Notes under the pieces: model-generated
What the model saw: only the letters and a program-made list of their open reading frames with translations
Databases searched by the model: none
What the model was told of the DNA's origin: nothing
Source of the DNA: Rhizobiaceae bacterium CPCC 101076
Lineage (GTDB): Bacteria > Pseudomonadota > Alphaproteobacteria > Rhizobiales > Methylopilaceae
Reading direction: 5' to 3'
Length of the DNA: 64,000 nucleotides
Assembly (NCBI GenBank): GCA_003347645.1
Contig: QDFX01000019.1
Span: forward strand, 1-64,000
In this document: positions 41,416-50,261 of the stretch, in pieces
How positions within the stretch are numbered: position 1 is the first letter of the stretch
Layout: each line of letters starts with the position of its first letter
Program-made: the position numbers and the translations under genes

Positions 41416-43332
41416 TCAGTTGGCCTTCGCGACATCGTCGAACCAGAATGTGTCCGGCATATAGATGCCGAAATATGCTCCCGGTTCAAAGCCGTAGACG
41501 CCCTCGATCGGAACGTTCCTGAGGCGGTTCGAGACGACGACCGGCTGCTTCACCCGGTTCACGACACCGATCGAGAAGACTTCCTCAGCGTTGATTTCGA
41601 GCATCCGGCTCCAGATCCGGCGTCGTTCTTCCGTCGTTGTCGAATGGCTCCAGTCGTTCTTGAGCGTGATCAGCTCCACGACCGCAGGCATATCGGGCTT
41701 CTCACCCTCGCGACCCATCGTGCTCTGATATTGCCCCCAGAGCGGCCACTGGAACTGCATCGAGTCCATCGGGGCCAGGGCGCTAGGATCCATGTCCGGC
41801 GCGGGCGTCGCGTTGTCCATTCCCGGCCAGACCGACATCATGACATTGCCGCCAATCACGCGCCGGCGAAGCACGTCGCGTTGCGTGGCACGGACGAACA
41901 GCTTGATGCCGATCTTCTGCCAGTCATAGCCGACAAGTTCGAGGATATCGGATTCTTCTGTGCTGTCGCCGGCAGTCTCGATGGTGATCTCGGCGCGGCG
42001 GCCGTCGGGCAGAAGCCTTATGCCGTCGTCGTCCCGGCGGTTCAGGCCGGCTTCGTCGAGAAGCTTGTTGGCGAGGTCCGGGTCGTATTTAGCCCAGGCC
42101 TGATCCAGTTTCGGATCGTAAAGCGGGCTGTCCGGAAGGACCGTGTTCGCACCCTCGTGCGCCAGGCCGAAAAAGATCACCTGGTTGACTGTGTGCCGAT
42201 CAAACCCGACGGAAAGTGCACGCCGCACCCGAACATCACGGAAGAGAGCCCGCCAGACAGGATCGGAAACGTTCAGGTTCGGGACGAGGCTCGCATATGA
42301 TCCCTCACCGCGCTCCCAGAGCCGGACCGAATAATCGTTCCGCTGCTCGCCGGCCTTGAGGAAGGTGTAATCCTCGAAGCGGATATAGCGCGCGGCGAGA
42401 TCGGCGGCGCCGGACCCGACCTTGGCCGGAACCAGTGACGACGAGCCGATCGACATCGTCATGGTGTCGATATAGGGCAATTGCCGGCCGTTCTCGTCGA
42501 CACGGTGAAAATAGGGATTGCGCTCGAAGACGAACAGCTCGGCCGGGGGCGTCGTACGCGGACGCCATGGGCTCAGAGTGGGGAGTTCCGGATTTTCGGG
42601 GCGGTACCAGCGGCTTTTGCGGTCATGCAACGCACCCCAATCCTTCACATGCTCCTGGGCGACCAGCGAGGCCAGCCGATTGGGGTCGGCGTACTTCTTG
42701 TGGAACTGCTTCATGTAATGCGCCGGCATCATGATCTGGGCCGGCTGCGCTGCCGCGAGCGACGGCAGAAATGACGGGTTCGGCGCGTTCCAGGTGAACC
42801 GGACCGTGGTCTCGTCCACGACTTCGAACGTCGGCTTCTCGCCGGCGACCAGCATCTGCGCCGGCGGACCATCGGGGTTCAGCCGCTCGTTGTTCGCGAC
42901 ATCCTCCCACCAGTAGCGGAAATCCTCGGCGGTGAAGGGCTGGCCATCGGACCAGCGGTGACCGGGGCGAAGCTTGAAGGTGAAAATCCGACCTTCCTGC
43001 ACATCGGCGCTCAGCAGGATGTCGGGAACAAGGGTTCCCTTGGTGTCGAACACGACGAGACGCGTGTAGCCATAGAGAGACGCCATGCGAATATCGCGCG
43101 CATCGCCCATCAGAAACCGAAGGGTCCCGCCATTCTTGCCCGGCTGACCGCCGAGCTCGGCGACATTGATGACGCGAGGCTCGGAGGGGAGTCGCTTCTC
43201 GACCGGCGGCAGGCGGCGGGAGGCGACTTCCTCCTTGAGGATCGGTGCTTCGAGGGAAAGATCCGCCCCCGCGTGAGCAGGGCCGGCGAAGAACGCGGCA
43301 GCGAAAACCAGGAGGAGACGTAGCGAACGCAT
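41416..43332 (-). CDS. Extracellular solute-binding protein, peptide/opine family 5
   Basis: Periplasmic receptor of 638 residues. ATG 43332 is chosen because TTAGGAGG lies five bases before it and it opens a signal peptide (MRSLRLLLVFAAAFFAG, cleavage after AHA). The family 5 body is recognisable in FTFKLRPGHRWSDGQPFTAEDFRYWWED and DVRVRRALSVGFDR, each read here as separate shorter motifs. Ligands of this large-receptor group include peptides, opines and sugars; I cannot assign one. Confidence 0.93.
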   Translation of the reverse strand: MRSLRLLLVFAAAFFAGPAHAGADLSLEAPILKEEVASRRLPPVEKRLPSEPRVINVAELGGQPGKNGGTLRFLMGDARDIRMASLYGYTRLVVFDTKGTLVPDILLSADVQEGRIFTFKLRPGHRWSDGQPFTAEDFRYWWEDVANNERLNPDGPPAQMLVAGEKPTFEVVDETTVRFTWNAPNPSFLPSLAAAQPAQIMMPAHYMKQFHKKYADPNRLASLVAQEHVKDWGALHDRKSRWYRPENPELPTLSPWRPRTTPPAELFVFERNPYFHRVDENGRQLPYIDTMTMSIGSSSLVPAKVGSGAADLAARYIRFEDYTFLKAGEQRNDYSVRLWERGEGSYASLVPNLNVSDPVWRALFRDVRVRRALSVGFDRHTVNQVIFFGLAHEGANTVLPDSPLYDPKLDQAWAKYDPDLANKLLDEAGLNRRDDDGIRLLPDGRRAEITIETAGDSTEESDILELVGYDWQKIGIKLFVRATQRDVLRRRVIGGNVMMSVWPGMDNATPAPDMDPSALAPMDSMQFQWPLWGQYQSTMGREGEKPDMPAVVELITLKNDWSHSTTTEERRRIWSRMLEINAEEVFSIGVVNRVKQPVVVSNRLRNVPIEGVYGFEPGAYFGIYMPDTFWFDDVAKAN

Positions 43333-43340
43333 CTCGCCTC

Positions 43341-45209
43341 CTAAGCCACAAGCTCGCGAACGCCGCATGACCGATCGGCAAGCACCAGATGGCCATTGCC
43401 GAGATCCACATGCGTCAGCTCGTCGCCGCGGAAGTATTCCGACCAGGTCATGGGGTCGGACGCCTTGCCGCCCGCCATTACCTTCTCGAAGTCGAGCGGC
43501 CGGTCGAGGTCCGGCACCGGAACGGCGGCAAGCAGGCGCTTGGTGTAGGGGTGCACGGGATTGCGGAAGAGCGCGTTCCGCGGCGCGATCTCGACGATGC
43601 GCCCGCGTGCCATGACGGCGATGCGGTCGGCCATGTAGTGGACGACCGCGAGATTGTGCGAGACGAACAGGTAGGTCAGGCCGAGCGAGGCCTGCAGATC
43701 CTTGAGGAGATTGAGGATCTGCGCCTGCATCGACACGTCGAGGGCCGAAACCGGTTCGTCGCAGATGACCAGATCCGGGTTGAGCGCGAGTGCGCGCGCG
43801 ATGCCGATGCGCTGGCGCTGGCCTCCCGAAAAGCTATGCGGGTAACGGTTGAGGAAGCGCGGGTCGAGCCCGACGCGATCCATCAGCTCGATGACCCGGT
43901 CCTTCTGGTTCGCGGAGGAACCGCGCTCCTGGATCAGCATCGGCTCGCGGATGATGTCGAGGACCGTCATGCGCGGCGAGAGCGAACTCACCGGATCCTG
44001 GAAGATCATCTGGATATGCGGGCGGAATTCGACGAGTTCGCGCGGCGGCAGTTTTAGCACATCGACGACCCCATTGCCGTCATTGAAGATCACTTCGCCG
44101 GAATCTGCCGAACGGGCGCGAGTGATCAGGTTGCCGATCGTCGTCTTGCCCGACCCAGACTCGCCGACGATGCCGAGGCATTCGCCCTTGCGGATGTCGA
44201 ACGAGACGTCATCCACCGCGACGGTGCCCGTGCCCCTGCGCACATTGCCGTAAGTCTTGCGCAGATTGCGGACGGTCAGAAGCAGCGGTTTTTCCGCTGA
44301 CGCGGATTTAACGAGCCGGCTGACAGGCGCCGTCGGTTTGGCCTGGTCGCGAAGCGAGACGAGGCGCTCGCCCTCTTCCATCTCGAAATGGGGCGAGGCC
44401 TTCAGCAGCGCCTTCAGATATGGATGCTGCGGATTGCGGAAGACGTCCTGGACCGGTCCCATCTCGACGATCCGGCCGTTCGAGATCGCGGCCACCTCAT
44501 CGGCCATGTTCGCCACGACGCCGAGATCATGGGTGATCAGCAGGAGCGCCATGCCGATTTCCCGCTGCAGGTCCTTCATCAGCTTCAGGACCTGGGCCTG
44601 GATCGTCACGTCGAGGGCCGTTGTCGGCTCGTCCGCGATCAGAAGCGCCGGATGGCATATCAGCGCCATGGCCAGCATGGCTCGCTGACGAAGGCCACCG
44701 GACAGTTCGAACGGATAGCGGCCATAGGCACCATGCGGATCGCGGAAGCCGACATGTTCGAGCATACTCTCCGTCATCGCGCGGGCCTGCTTGCGGTTCT
44801 GCGGACGATGAAGTTGCAGAGCCTCTTCGATCTGGTCGCCGATCGTGTGGACTGGCGAGAGCGAGGACATCGGCTCCTGGAAGGTCATGCCGATACGCCC
44901 GCCGCGCAGATGGCGAATCTCTTTGCCGTCGCGAGGCAGCGGCACGATGTCGAGCGCCCCGTTCTCCTTCGCGGGATCGGTGAACAGAATGCGGCCGCCG
45001 GTCACCACGCCGTTCTTCGGCAAAATGCCCATCACGGCCTGCGAAATCGCGCTCTTGCCCGAGCCGGACTCGCCGAAAAGCGCCACGGTCCGACCGGCCG
45101 GCACGCGCAGCGAGACGCCGCGAACGACTTCGTTCAGTTCGCCATGCGTCTGGAACGCGATCCGCAGATCCTCAATGCGCAAGACGTCTGGCGGCGTGGT
45201 CTTCGTCAC
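43341..45209 (-). CDS. Dual-domain ABC ATPase (DppD-DppF fusion, YejF-like)
   Basis: Both ATPases of the importer in one chain of 622 residues. Domain 1 has Walker A GESGSGKS at 46-53, signature LSGGLRQRAM and Walker B LLIADEPTTALD; domain 2 has a second GESGSGKT at about 355, FSGGQRQRIGIA and VICDEPVSALD. Each ends with the oligopeptide-type NPxHPYxK region. All motifs are canonical. GTG 45209 overlaps the stop of the cyclase gene, tying the importer to the signalling genes upstream. Confidence 0.95.
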   Translation of the reverse strand: MTKTTPPDVLRIEDLRIAFQTHGELNEVVRGVSLRVPAGRTVALFGESGSGKSAISQAVMGILPKNGVVTGGRILFTDPAKENGALDIVPLPRDGKEIRHLRGGRIGMTFQEPMSSLSPVHTIGDQIEEALQLHRPQNRKQARAMTESMLEHVGFRDPHGAYGRYPFELSGGLRQRAMLAMALICHPALLIADEPTTALDVTIQAQVLKLMKDLQREIGMALLLITHDLGVVANMADEVAAISNGRIVEMGPVQDVFRNPQHPYLKALLKASPHFEMEEGERLVSLRDQAKPTAPVSRLVKSASAEKPLLLTVRNLRKTYGNVRRGTGTVAVDDVSFDIRKGECLGIVGESGSGKTTIGNLITRARSADSGEVIFNDGNGVVDVLKLPPRELVEFRPHIQMIFQDPVSSLSPRMTVLDIIREPMLIQERGSSANQKDRVIELMDRVGLDPRFLNRYPHSFSGGQRQRIGIARALALNPDLVICDEPVSALDVSMQAQILNLLKDLQASLGLTYLFVSHNLAVVHYMADRIAVMARGRIVEIAPRNALFRNPVHPYTKRLLAAVPVPDLDRPLDFEKVMAGGKASDPMTWSEYFRGDELTHVDLGNGHLVLADRSCGVRELVA

Positions 45210-46912
45210 GTCGTTATTCCCAACGCGTCGGCGGCCTTCTGCACCTTGCCCTTCGGAACGAGCTTCTGCAGCGCGGCGCGGTCGGAAATCGCGTAGACAT
45301 CCATCGGCTCGTCATAGCCGTCGATCATGATCGACTGCATGTCACGGCTGCGGAATTCGAGGCCGGAGGCGTCGGCTGTCTGCTTAGAGACGATGCAATC
45401 GGCCAGCAATTCCTTGGATGCGAGTTGCAGCCCGTTGGCGATCGCCAGCGTATCGCCGAGTGCAAGCGGCGCCGTTGCGTGGATGCCGTCGTCGACCCGC
45501 ACCAGGATAATCCGCCCGGAATGAACCCCGATCCCCGCTCGTATCGGAATTGGCAACGCACCGGTCAGTTGCTTGTTCAACACGTCCGTGATCCGCGCCA
45601 TATCCCGCACTGCCTGCAAGGCATTGCGGGCGTTTCGGCCGGCATCGTCCTGGTCGAACACGGCGACCAGACCATCGCCGAACATCTGGTCGACCCGGCC
45701 GCGATGACCCTCGACGACCTGCGTCATTTCCGACGAGAAGCGATTGACGAGGATCGCAAGCTCGTAAGGCAGGCGCGATCTGGTCAGTGCCGTGAACGAT
45801 CTCAGATCCAGCGCCACCACGGTGCCCTGCCTTTCAAGGCCCCAGTCCTGGCGTTCGCCCGAGTCGTCGAGCGTCTTCGATCCGGGTTCCAACATCGGCA
45901 TCAGAATGCGCAGGCTGACATCCTGCGTGGGCCGAAGCTGGCAGCCCAGTCGCACATTGGCCGGCAGCCCGATCCTGGTAAGCGCCGCCTTCTCGCTGAC
46001 GAACGGTTCCGGAAGCGTCGCGGGATCCGACAGGATGTGCACGAGACAGCTCGAACAGCGCGCACGGCCACGGCAGAGTGCGGGATGCGGGATGCTGTGC
46101 ATCCGGCTGGCCTCCAGGATCGAGGTCCCGAATGGGACGCTGACTGGACCATAGCCGCGATATGTGATGGTCAGTGCATGGGCGCGGCGTCGCTTGAGAA
46201 GCGAGAAGGCGATGAAGCCGAGGGTCAGCATAACGAATACGGCGACGCCGCTCTGGATGAGGCTGCTGGCTTGGGCGATGCCTGCTTCCTGGGCGGGACT
46301 CCGGGCTTTCTCGGCGACGATCATATGCGCTTCGCGGCCGGCGGTGACGAAGCCGGCCAGGGCCGCGCACGGCAGAATAACCGCCAGTATGAGGACGACG
46401 TTACGCCAGCGCTGATACCATTCCCGCGATCTGAGGGCGTGATGAATGCCGGTAATGCCATGGGTCCAGGCAACGACGAGGGCGACCGACTGCCAGGCCG
46501 CGTTGGACGGCCATAGCCGAAACAGGATCTGCCCATAGCTCTCGTCGACGCCGAAATAGGACCCGGCGACCCTCGTTTCGAGGATATGGCCCATGAGAAG
46601 GAAGGGCAGCGAAAGTCCCGAGACGATCTGCCAAAGCTCGTCCCACGGAATACGCCAGGTCTGGCGACCGACAACGCGCGCGGTCGCGAACGAGATATGG
46701 ATCGCCATTGCCCCATAGAGCAGGAAGGAGCCCGGCAGCGATTTCCAGACGGCTATCCGAAATTCCTGAGCAACTTCCATCGCCGGAATGCCGAAGATCC
46801 CGATGGCATGGTTCAGGAAATGGGTGACGACGAAGGCGAAAAGAACAAGGCCCGACCACAGCCTCGCGAGATGGGTCCACGGCAGATCGCCGACCAGTCG
46901 TTTCATTGGCAT
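45206..46912 (-). CDS. CyaC-like membrane protein: diheme-b anchor, 2Fe-2S domain, class III nucleotide cyclase
   Basis: 568 residues in three parts. Residues 1-240: six hydrophobic segments with histidines at 31/35, 72, 109, 151 and 157/158, the layout of diheme-b quinone oxidoreductase anchors. Residues 245-340: plant-type ferredoxin domain with C280-x5-C286-x2-C289 and C324. Residues 362-545: class III cyclase domain with metal-binding Asp369 and Asp413. CyaC of Sinorhizobium meliloti has this architecture and makes cAMP under redox control. Here, residues aligned with the adenine-specifying Lys and Asp and the transition-state Asn and Arg read Gln409, an Ala near 481, Ala490 and Gly494, so activity is uncertain. 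Confidence 0.88.
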   Translation of the reverse strand: MPMKRLVGDLPWTHLARLWSGLVLFAFVVTHFLNHAIGIFGIPAMEVAQEFRIAVWKSLPGSFLLYGAMAIHISFATARVVGRQTWRIPWDELWQIVSGLSLPFLLMGHILETRVAGSYFGVDESYGQILFRLWPSNAAWQSVALVVAWTHGITGIHHALRSREWYQRWRNVVLILAVILPCAALAGFVTAGREAHMIVAEKARSPAQEAGIAQASSLIQSGVAVFVMLTLGFIAFSLLKRRRAHALTITYRGYGPVSVPFGTSILEASRMHSIPHPALCRGRARCSSCLVHILSDPATLPEPFVSEKAALTRIGLPANVRLGCQLRPTQDVSLRILMPMLEPGSKTLDDSGERQDWGLERQGTVVALDLRSFTALTRSRLPYELAILVNRFSSEMTQVVEGHRGRVDQMFGDGLVAVFDQDDAGRNARNALQAVRDMARITDVLNKQLTGALPIPIRAGIGVHSGRIILVRVDDGIHATAPLALGDTLAIANGLQLASKELLADCIVSKQTADASGLEFRSRDMQSIMIDGYDEPMDVYAISDRAALQKLVPKGKVQKAADALGITT

Positions 46913-46943
46913 AGGGCCTCAGTCGATCTGCCGGGCCCAGCGA

Positions 46944-47438
46944 CTACCATGCGCGGATCGAAGCGACGTCGGCCGGAGCGAGGTCTTTGGGCATGCGTCT
47001 GACGAGATCAGCGCAGATGACGTTGAGGTCCATGATCTGACGGCCAAGTTCTTTCATCACGGCAAGATTGAACGCGGGCGACTCTTTGATCAACCCGAGA
47101 AACGTATCGCGCTCGACGCGCAATGCTGTGAGCTCGGTCTGGGCGGTGATCGTCACGCCACGGCTCATGCCGCAAAGCACGCCGGCCTCGCCGAGCAGGG
47201 AGCCACGGATATGCTCGGCGAACGCGACCTCTCCGGACTTGGTGTCGAGCGAGACTTTGAACTCGCCGTTCAGGACGATGTAGACGGCGTCGGACGCGTC
47301 GCCCTGGTGATAGATCACCTCATTGGGCTGGAACGTCACACGGTCGCTGACCATGGCGAGAAGCTTCAGCTTGCCCGGTTCAACTTCCGAAAACATCCGA
47401 AATTTCTGTAGGGCACAGACTTCGGTGTCGATCGTCAT
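46944..47438 (-). CDS. Stand-alone cyclic nucleotide-binding domain protein
   Basis: Crp-fold cNMP-binding domain of 164 residues without a DNA-binding helix-turn-helix, so not a Crp-type transcription factor. The phosphate-binding cassette looks intact (Gly83-Glu84 and Arg93 in GEAGVLCGMSRGVT). A short helical tail follows at 120-164. It overlaps the ABC exporter-like gene upstream by four bases and precedes the CyaC-like gene by 31, which suggests it reads out the nucleotide that gene makes, or regulates one of the flanking transport proteins. Confidence 0.9.
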   Translation of the reverse strand: MTIDTEVCALQKFRMFSEVEPGKLKLLAMVSDRVTFQPNEVIYHQGDASDAVYIVLNGEFKVSLDTKSGEVAFAEHIRGSLLGEAGVLCGMSRGVTITAQTELTALRVERDTFLGLIKESPAFNLAVMKELGRQIMDLNVICADLVRRMPKDLAPADVASIRAW

Positions 47439-50149
47439 TGTGCTGCCTCCTGCGGAACGTCTTCCGCCTTCTTGGGCTGGGGCGCTTCGGCCTCCTCGCC
47501 TCCTTGCGTAGATATAAGCTTTGCACCTTCGAACGTCAGGGCGATGTCGAAGTCTCCGAAATCATCGTCGTCCGACATGGTGACAATCAAGGTTTTTTCG
47601 CTCATCGCCTCGCGAATGTTCTTCAGGATCAATCTTACTTCGGACGGCGGGAAGCTGGCGAGCGCGCCGTCGAGGATCAGGACATCGGGCAGACGCAGCA
47701 TCGTCCGGGTGAGCTGGATCGTGGCGCGCTGCGACGGCGTCATCAGGCGGCCGGCAGGACCGACCTCCTGATCGAGGCCCTTCGACACGACAAAGCCTTC
47801 CAGATCCTTTTCCTTCAGGACCTCGGCCATGACCCCGAGCAGCTTCGAGCGCGCATGTGCCTTGCCGGAGCGGATACGGCCGAACAGGAGGTTGTCGCGG
47901 ATCGACGCCGCCGGCATGAGATTGTTGGGATCGTAGAACTCGATCTCGCCGGCCGCGTCCGGCGGCAAATATTCGCGGAAGCTCGCCCGCGCCCGCAGCA
48001 GACGCTGGGTCAACCTCTCGTCGATTAGGTTCAGGCGATTGCGCGGCTCGATATACATCAGCGCATAGCTGATGAGGCGGTCGCGGACCCAGGCCGGCAG
48101 TTTCCGCCTCTGGCCCCGGCGCCATGTCGATTGCGCGATACGCCAGAGATCGTCGATCTCGTTTTCATCGACGAAGGCATAGCTTTCGCGCAGCGGGTTG
48201 TCCGACGACATGCCGGTAAAGACATCTACGACGGTCTCCAGAATGCGGAGCCCGATATCGGTCAGTGGATCGGTCAGGGCCTCGGCCGCGAGGATTTGCC
48301 GAACGAACGGATCCTCGGCGAGGTTTTCCTGCTTGAACCGCTCGCCGATTGCGACGCCGAACAGCAGGTTTTCGCCGATCGTGGCATTGCTGTTGTACGT
48401 GTCCGGCTCGAAGCGCTCGATCACGCCCATGAGACCCGCCTCGTCGAACCGCTTCAGCAGGGCTTCGCGCACGCCCTTGATGCGCTGCTTGAGGTCGTCG
48501 CCGATGTCGTCGCCGAGCTGGCTCGCAATGCCCACGCGAAAGATTTCGTCATAGCCGTTGACGACGCGCAGGGCTCGTATCAGCGCGCCGTCAAGATCCT
48601 GCGGACCCTCGATGCCAGCGGCCGCGTAATCGATCCAGTCCGCGCTCGGGGAGACCGAAAGATTGCCGCTCTGCAGCGCCTCGTCGTGCCAATACTGGGC
48701 CTTTGGATCATCCTGGTCGAGTTCGTCCGCCGGCCTGGAGCGCCTCAATGCCAGTTGCAGGTTCTCGCGGATCGAGCCGGACATCGCGTGGGGATCGCTC
48801 GACGCGTAGACGATGAAGCCGCTCGCCTCCCGGTCGGACATGGTCGCGAGGTCGCGGTCTCCAATGGAAACCGTTCCCTGGTAGTCGGTGACCTGACGAC
48901 CGAGCACCTTGGCGAGGATATCGCGGCCCGAGCCCGGCGGGCCGACGAGGGCGATGTGGCTCGGCCGGTTGAGCACGGTCGAAAGTCTGTCGAGCTGGAC
49001 CACCCCGCGACCGCTGACGACCCGCAGCGCGACGGTCGTGATCGGCGCATCGGGAGCGATCGTTTCCGGCGCCTCCTCCGGCTCCGGCTGCAACAGGATG
49101 TCCTTGGTGAACTGCTCGACGACCTGCTCGTATTTGACGATGACGTCGGCGCGCTGCTGGTCCCAGTCTATCAGGTCCTTGATCGGGGCCGGCAGGTCGC
49201 GATACGCGCCGATGACGGCGACGAGTTGGCCGATGTCGAGCCGGCCCTTCAGCGCCAGATAGCCGCCCAGCAGGTAAAAGACGAAGGGCGTCAACTGCGC
49301 GAGCAGGTTGTTGAGATACTTCACCGCGAACTTGCGGCGATAGAGCTTCAGCCGAATGTCGAAGACGGTACCAAGCCGCTTGCTTATCTCCGCCGCGGTG
49401 TGACCGACGACGCCATAGACATGCAGCGCCGGTGCCGCATCGACCATCTCGCCGAGCCGTCCCGCGAGCCTTCTCGACTCCAGCTGCCGCATGCGGCCGA
49501 GCCTTATCTGCTCGCGACGAAGCTTCGGTATGACGAAGCCCTGCACCGCGATCACGGCGAAGGCGACGAGACCCAGCCAGACATTCTGCGCGATGATGAA
49601 GATCATCGCGGTCACAGCCTGCAATCCGAGGAAGGCCGGAGTGATGAACGCGTCGCCGGCAAAGCCGCCGATCGGCTCGACTTCCTCGTTGATCATCGCC
49701 GTGACTTCGGATGCCTTGGTGGTCCGAATGTCCTCCGGCCGGAACCGCATCACGAGAGAAAACAGCTCGAAACGGAGCCGCCGGAGCATGCGCTCACCGA
49801 GAATGCCTTTCCTGATGTTGATGACGTATTTGAACCAGCCGTTCACCAGCGTCAGGAACAGAAACAACATGCACAGCGCGTAGAGGTAGGGCAGCTGCGA
49901 CAGGGAAAATCCGTCGGTGATCGTGTAGTGGTATCCGCCGAGATAATCCGGCAGGGCCAACGACATCGAGAATATCTCGGCCTCGGTCTTGCCGTTGAAC
50001 GCGCTACCCTGGATCGCCTCGTTGACGATCCGCTTCGGGACGTCGAGGGACCACCAATAGAACGGCAGCGAGCCGACCACGAAGGCCAGCACGAAGATCT
50101 GTTCGCGCCGGCTGTGGCGCCAGACATATCGGAAGAAGCTGCCGTACAA
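47435..50149 (-). CDS. Degenerate ABC exporter-like protein with large insert in the ATPase domain
   Basis: 904 residues with a TTG start. Residues 1-350 are an ABC exporter membrane domain (about five or six helices). The ATPase half lacks the usual catalytic residues: Walker A reads GPPGSGRD (403-410, Arg-Asp for Lys-Ser/Thr), the signature reads LMTPSQ (802-807), Walker B reads LILDGAL (Gly for Glu, 824-830), and the switch His is absent (VTMSD, 856-860). About 280 extra residues separate the Q-loop region from the signature and contain repeats of an A-[ST]-I-x-[ED]-N-L-L-F-G motif at 588-598 and 747-757, echoing SGSIRENL at 457-464. ATP hydrolysis seems unlikely; a structural or sensory role is more plausible. 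Confidence 0.85.
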   Translation of the reverse strand: MYGSFFRYVWRHSRREQIFVLAFVVGSLPFYWWSLDVPKRIVNEAIQGSAFNGKTEAEIFSMSLALPDYLGGYHYTITDGFSLSQLPYLYALCMLFLFLTLVNGWFKYVINIRKGILGERMLRRLRFELFSLVMRFRPEDIRTTKASEVTAMINEEVEPIGGFAGDAFITPAFLGLQAVTAMIFIIAQNVWLGLVAFAVIAVQGFVIPKLRREQIRLGRMRQLESRRLAGRLGEMVDAAPALHVYGVVGHTAAEISKRLGTVFDIRLKLYRRKFAVKYLNNLLAQLTPFVFYLLGGYLALKGRLDIGQLVAVIGAYRDLPAPIKDLIDWDQQRADVIVKYEQVVEQFTKDILLQPEPEEAPETIAPDAPITTVALRVVSGRGVVQLDRLSTVLNRPSHIALVGPPGSGRDILAKVLGRQVTDYQGTVSIGDRDLATMSDREASGFIVYASSDPHAMSGSIRENLQLALRRSRPADELDQDDPKAQYWHDEALQSGNLSVSPSADWIDYAAAGIEGPQDLDGALIRALRVVNGYDEIFRVGIASQLGDDIGDDLKQRIKGVREALLKRFDEAGLMGVIERFEPDTYNSNATIGENLLFGVAIGERFKQENLAEDPFVRQILAAEALTDPLTDIGLRILETVVDVFTGMSSDNPLRESYAFVDENEIDDLWRIAQSTWRRGQRRKLPAWVRDRLISYALMYIEPRNRLNLIDERLTQRLLRARASFREYLPPDAAGEIEFYDPNNLMPAASIRDNLLFGRIRSGKAHARSKLLGVMAEVLKEKDLEGFVVSKGLDQEVGPAGRLMTPSQRATIQLTRTMLRLPDVLILDGALASFPPSEVRLILKNIREAMSEKTLIVTMSDDDDFGDFDIALTFEGAKLISTQGGEEAEAPQPKKAEDVPQEAAQ

Positions 50150-50261
50150 TCCGCTTTGCGCCTTTCAAGCCGCGCGAGCCGTAGTAAAAGTAGTCTTCTG
50201 CTCGCGCTTATTCAAACTCGGGCGGGACGGCGGCTGTCCGTACGGCACATAGGGGGGGTGA

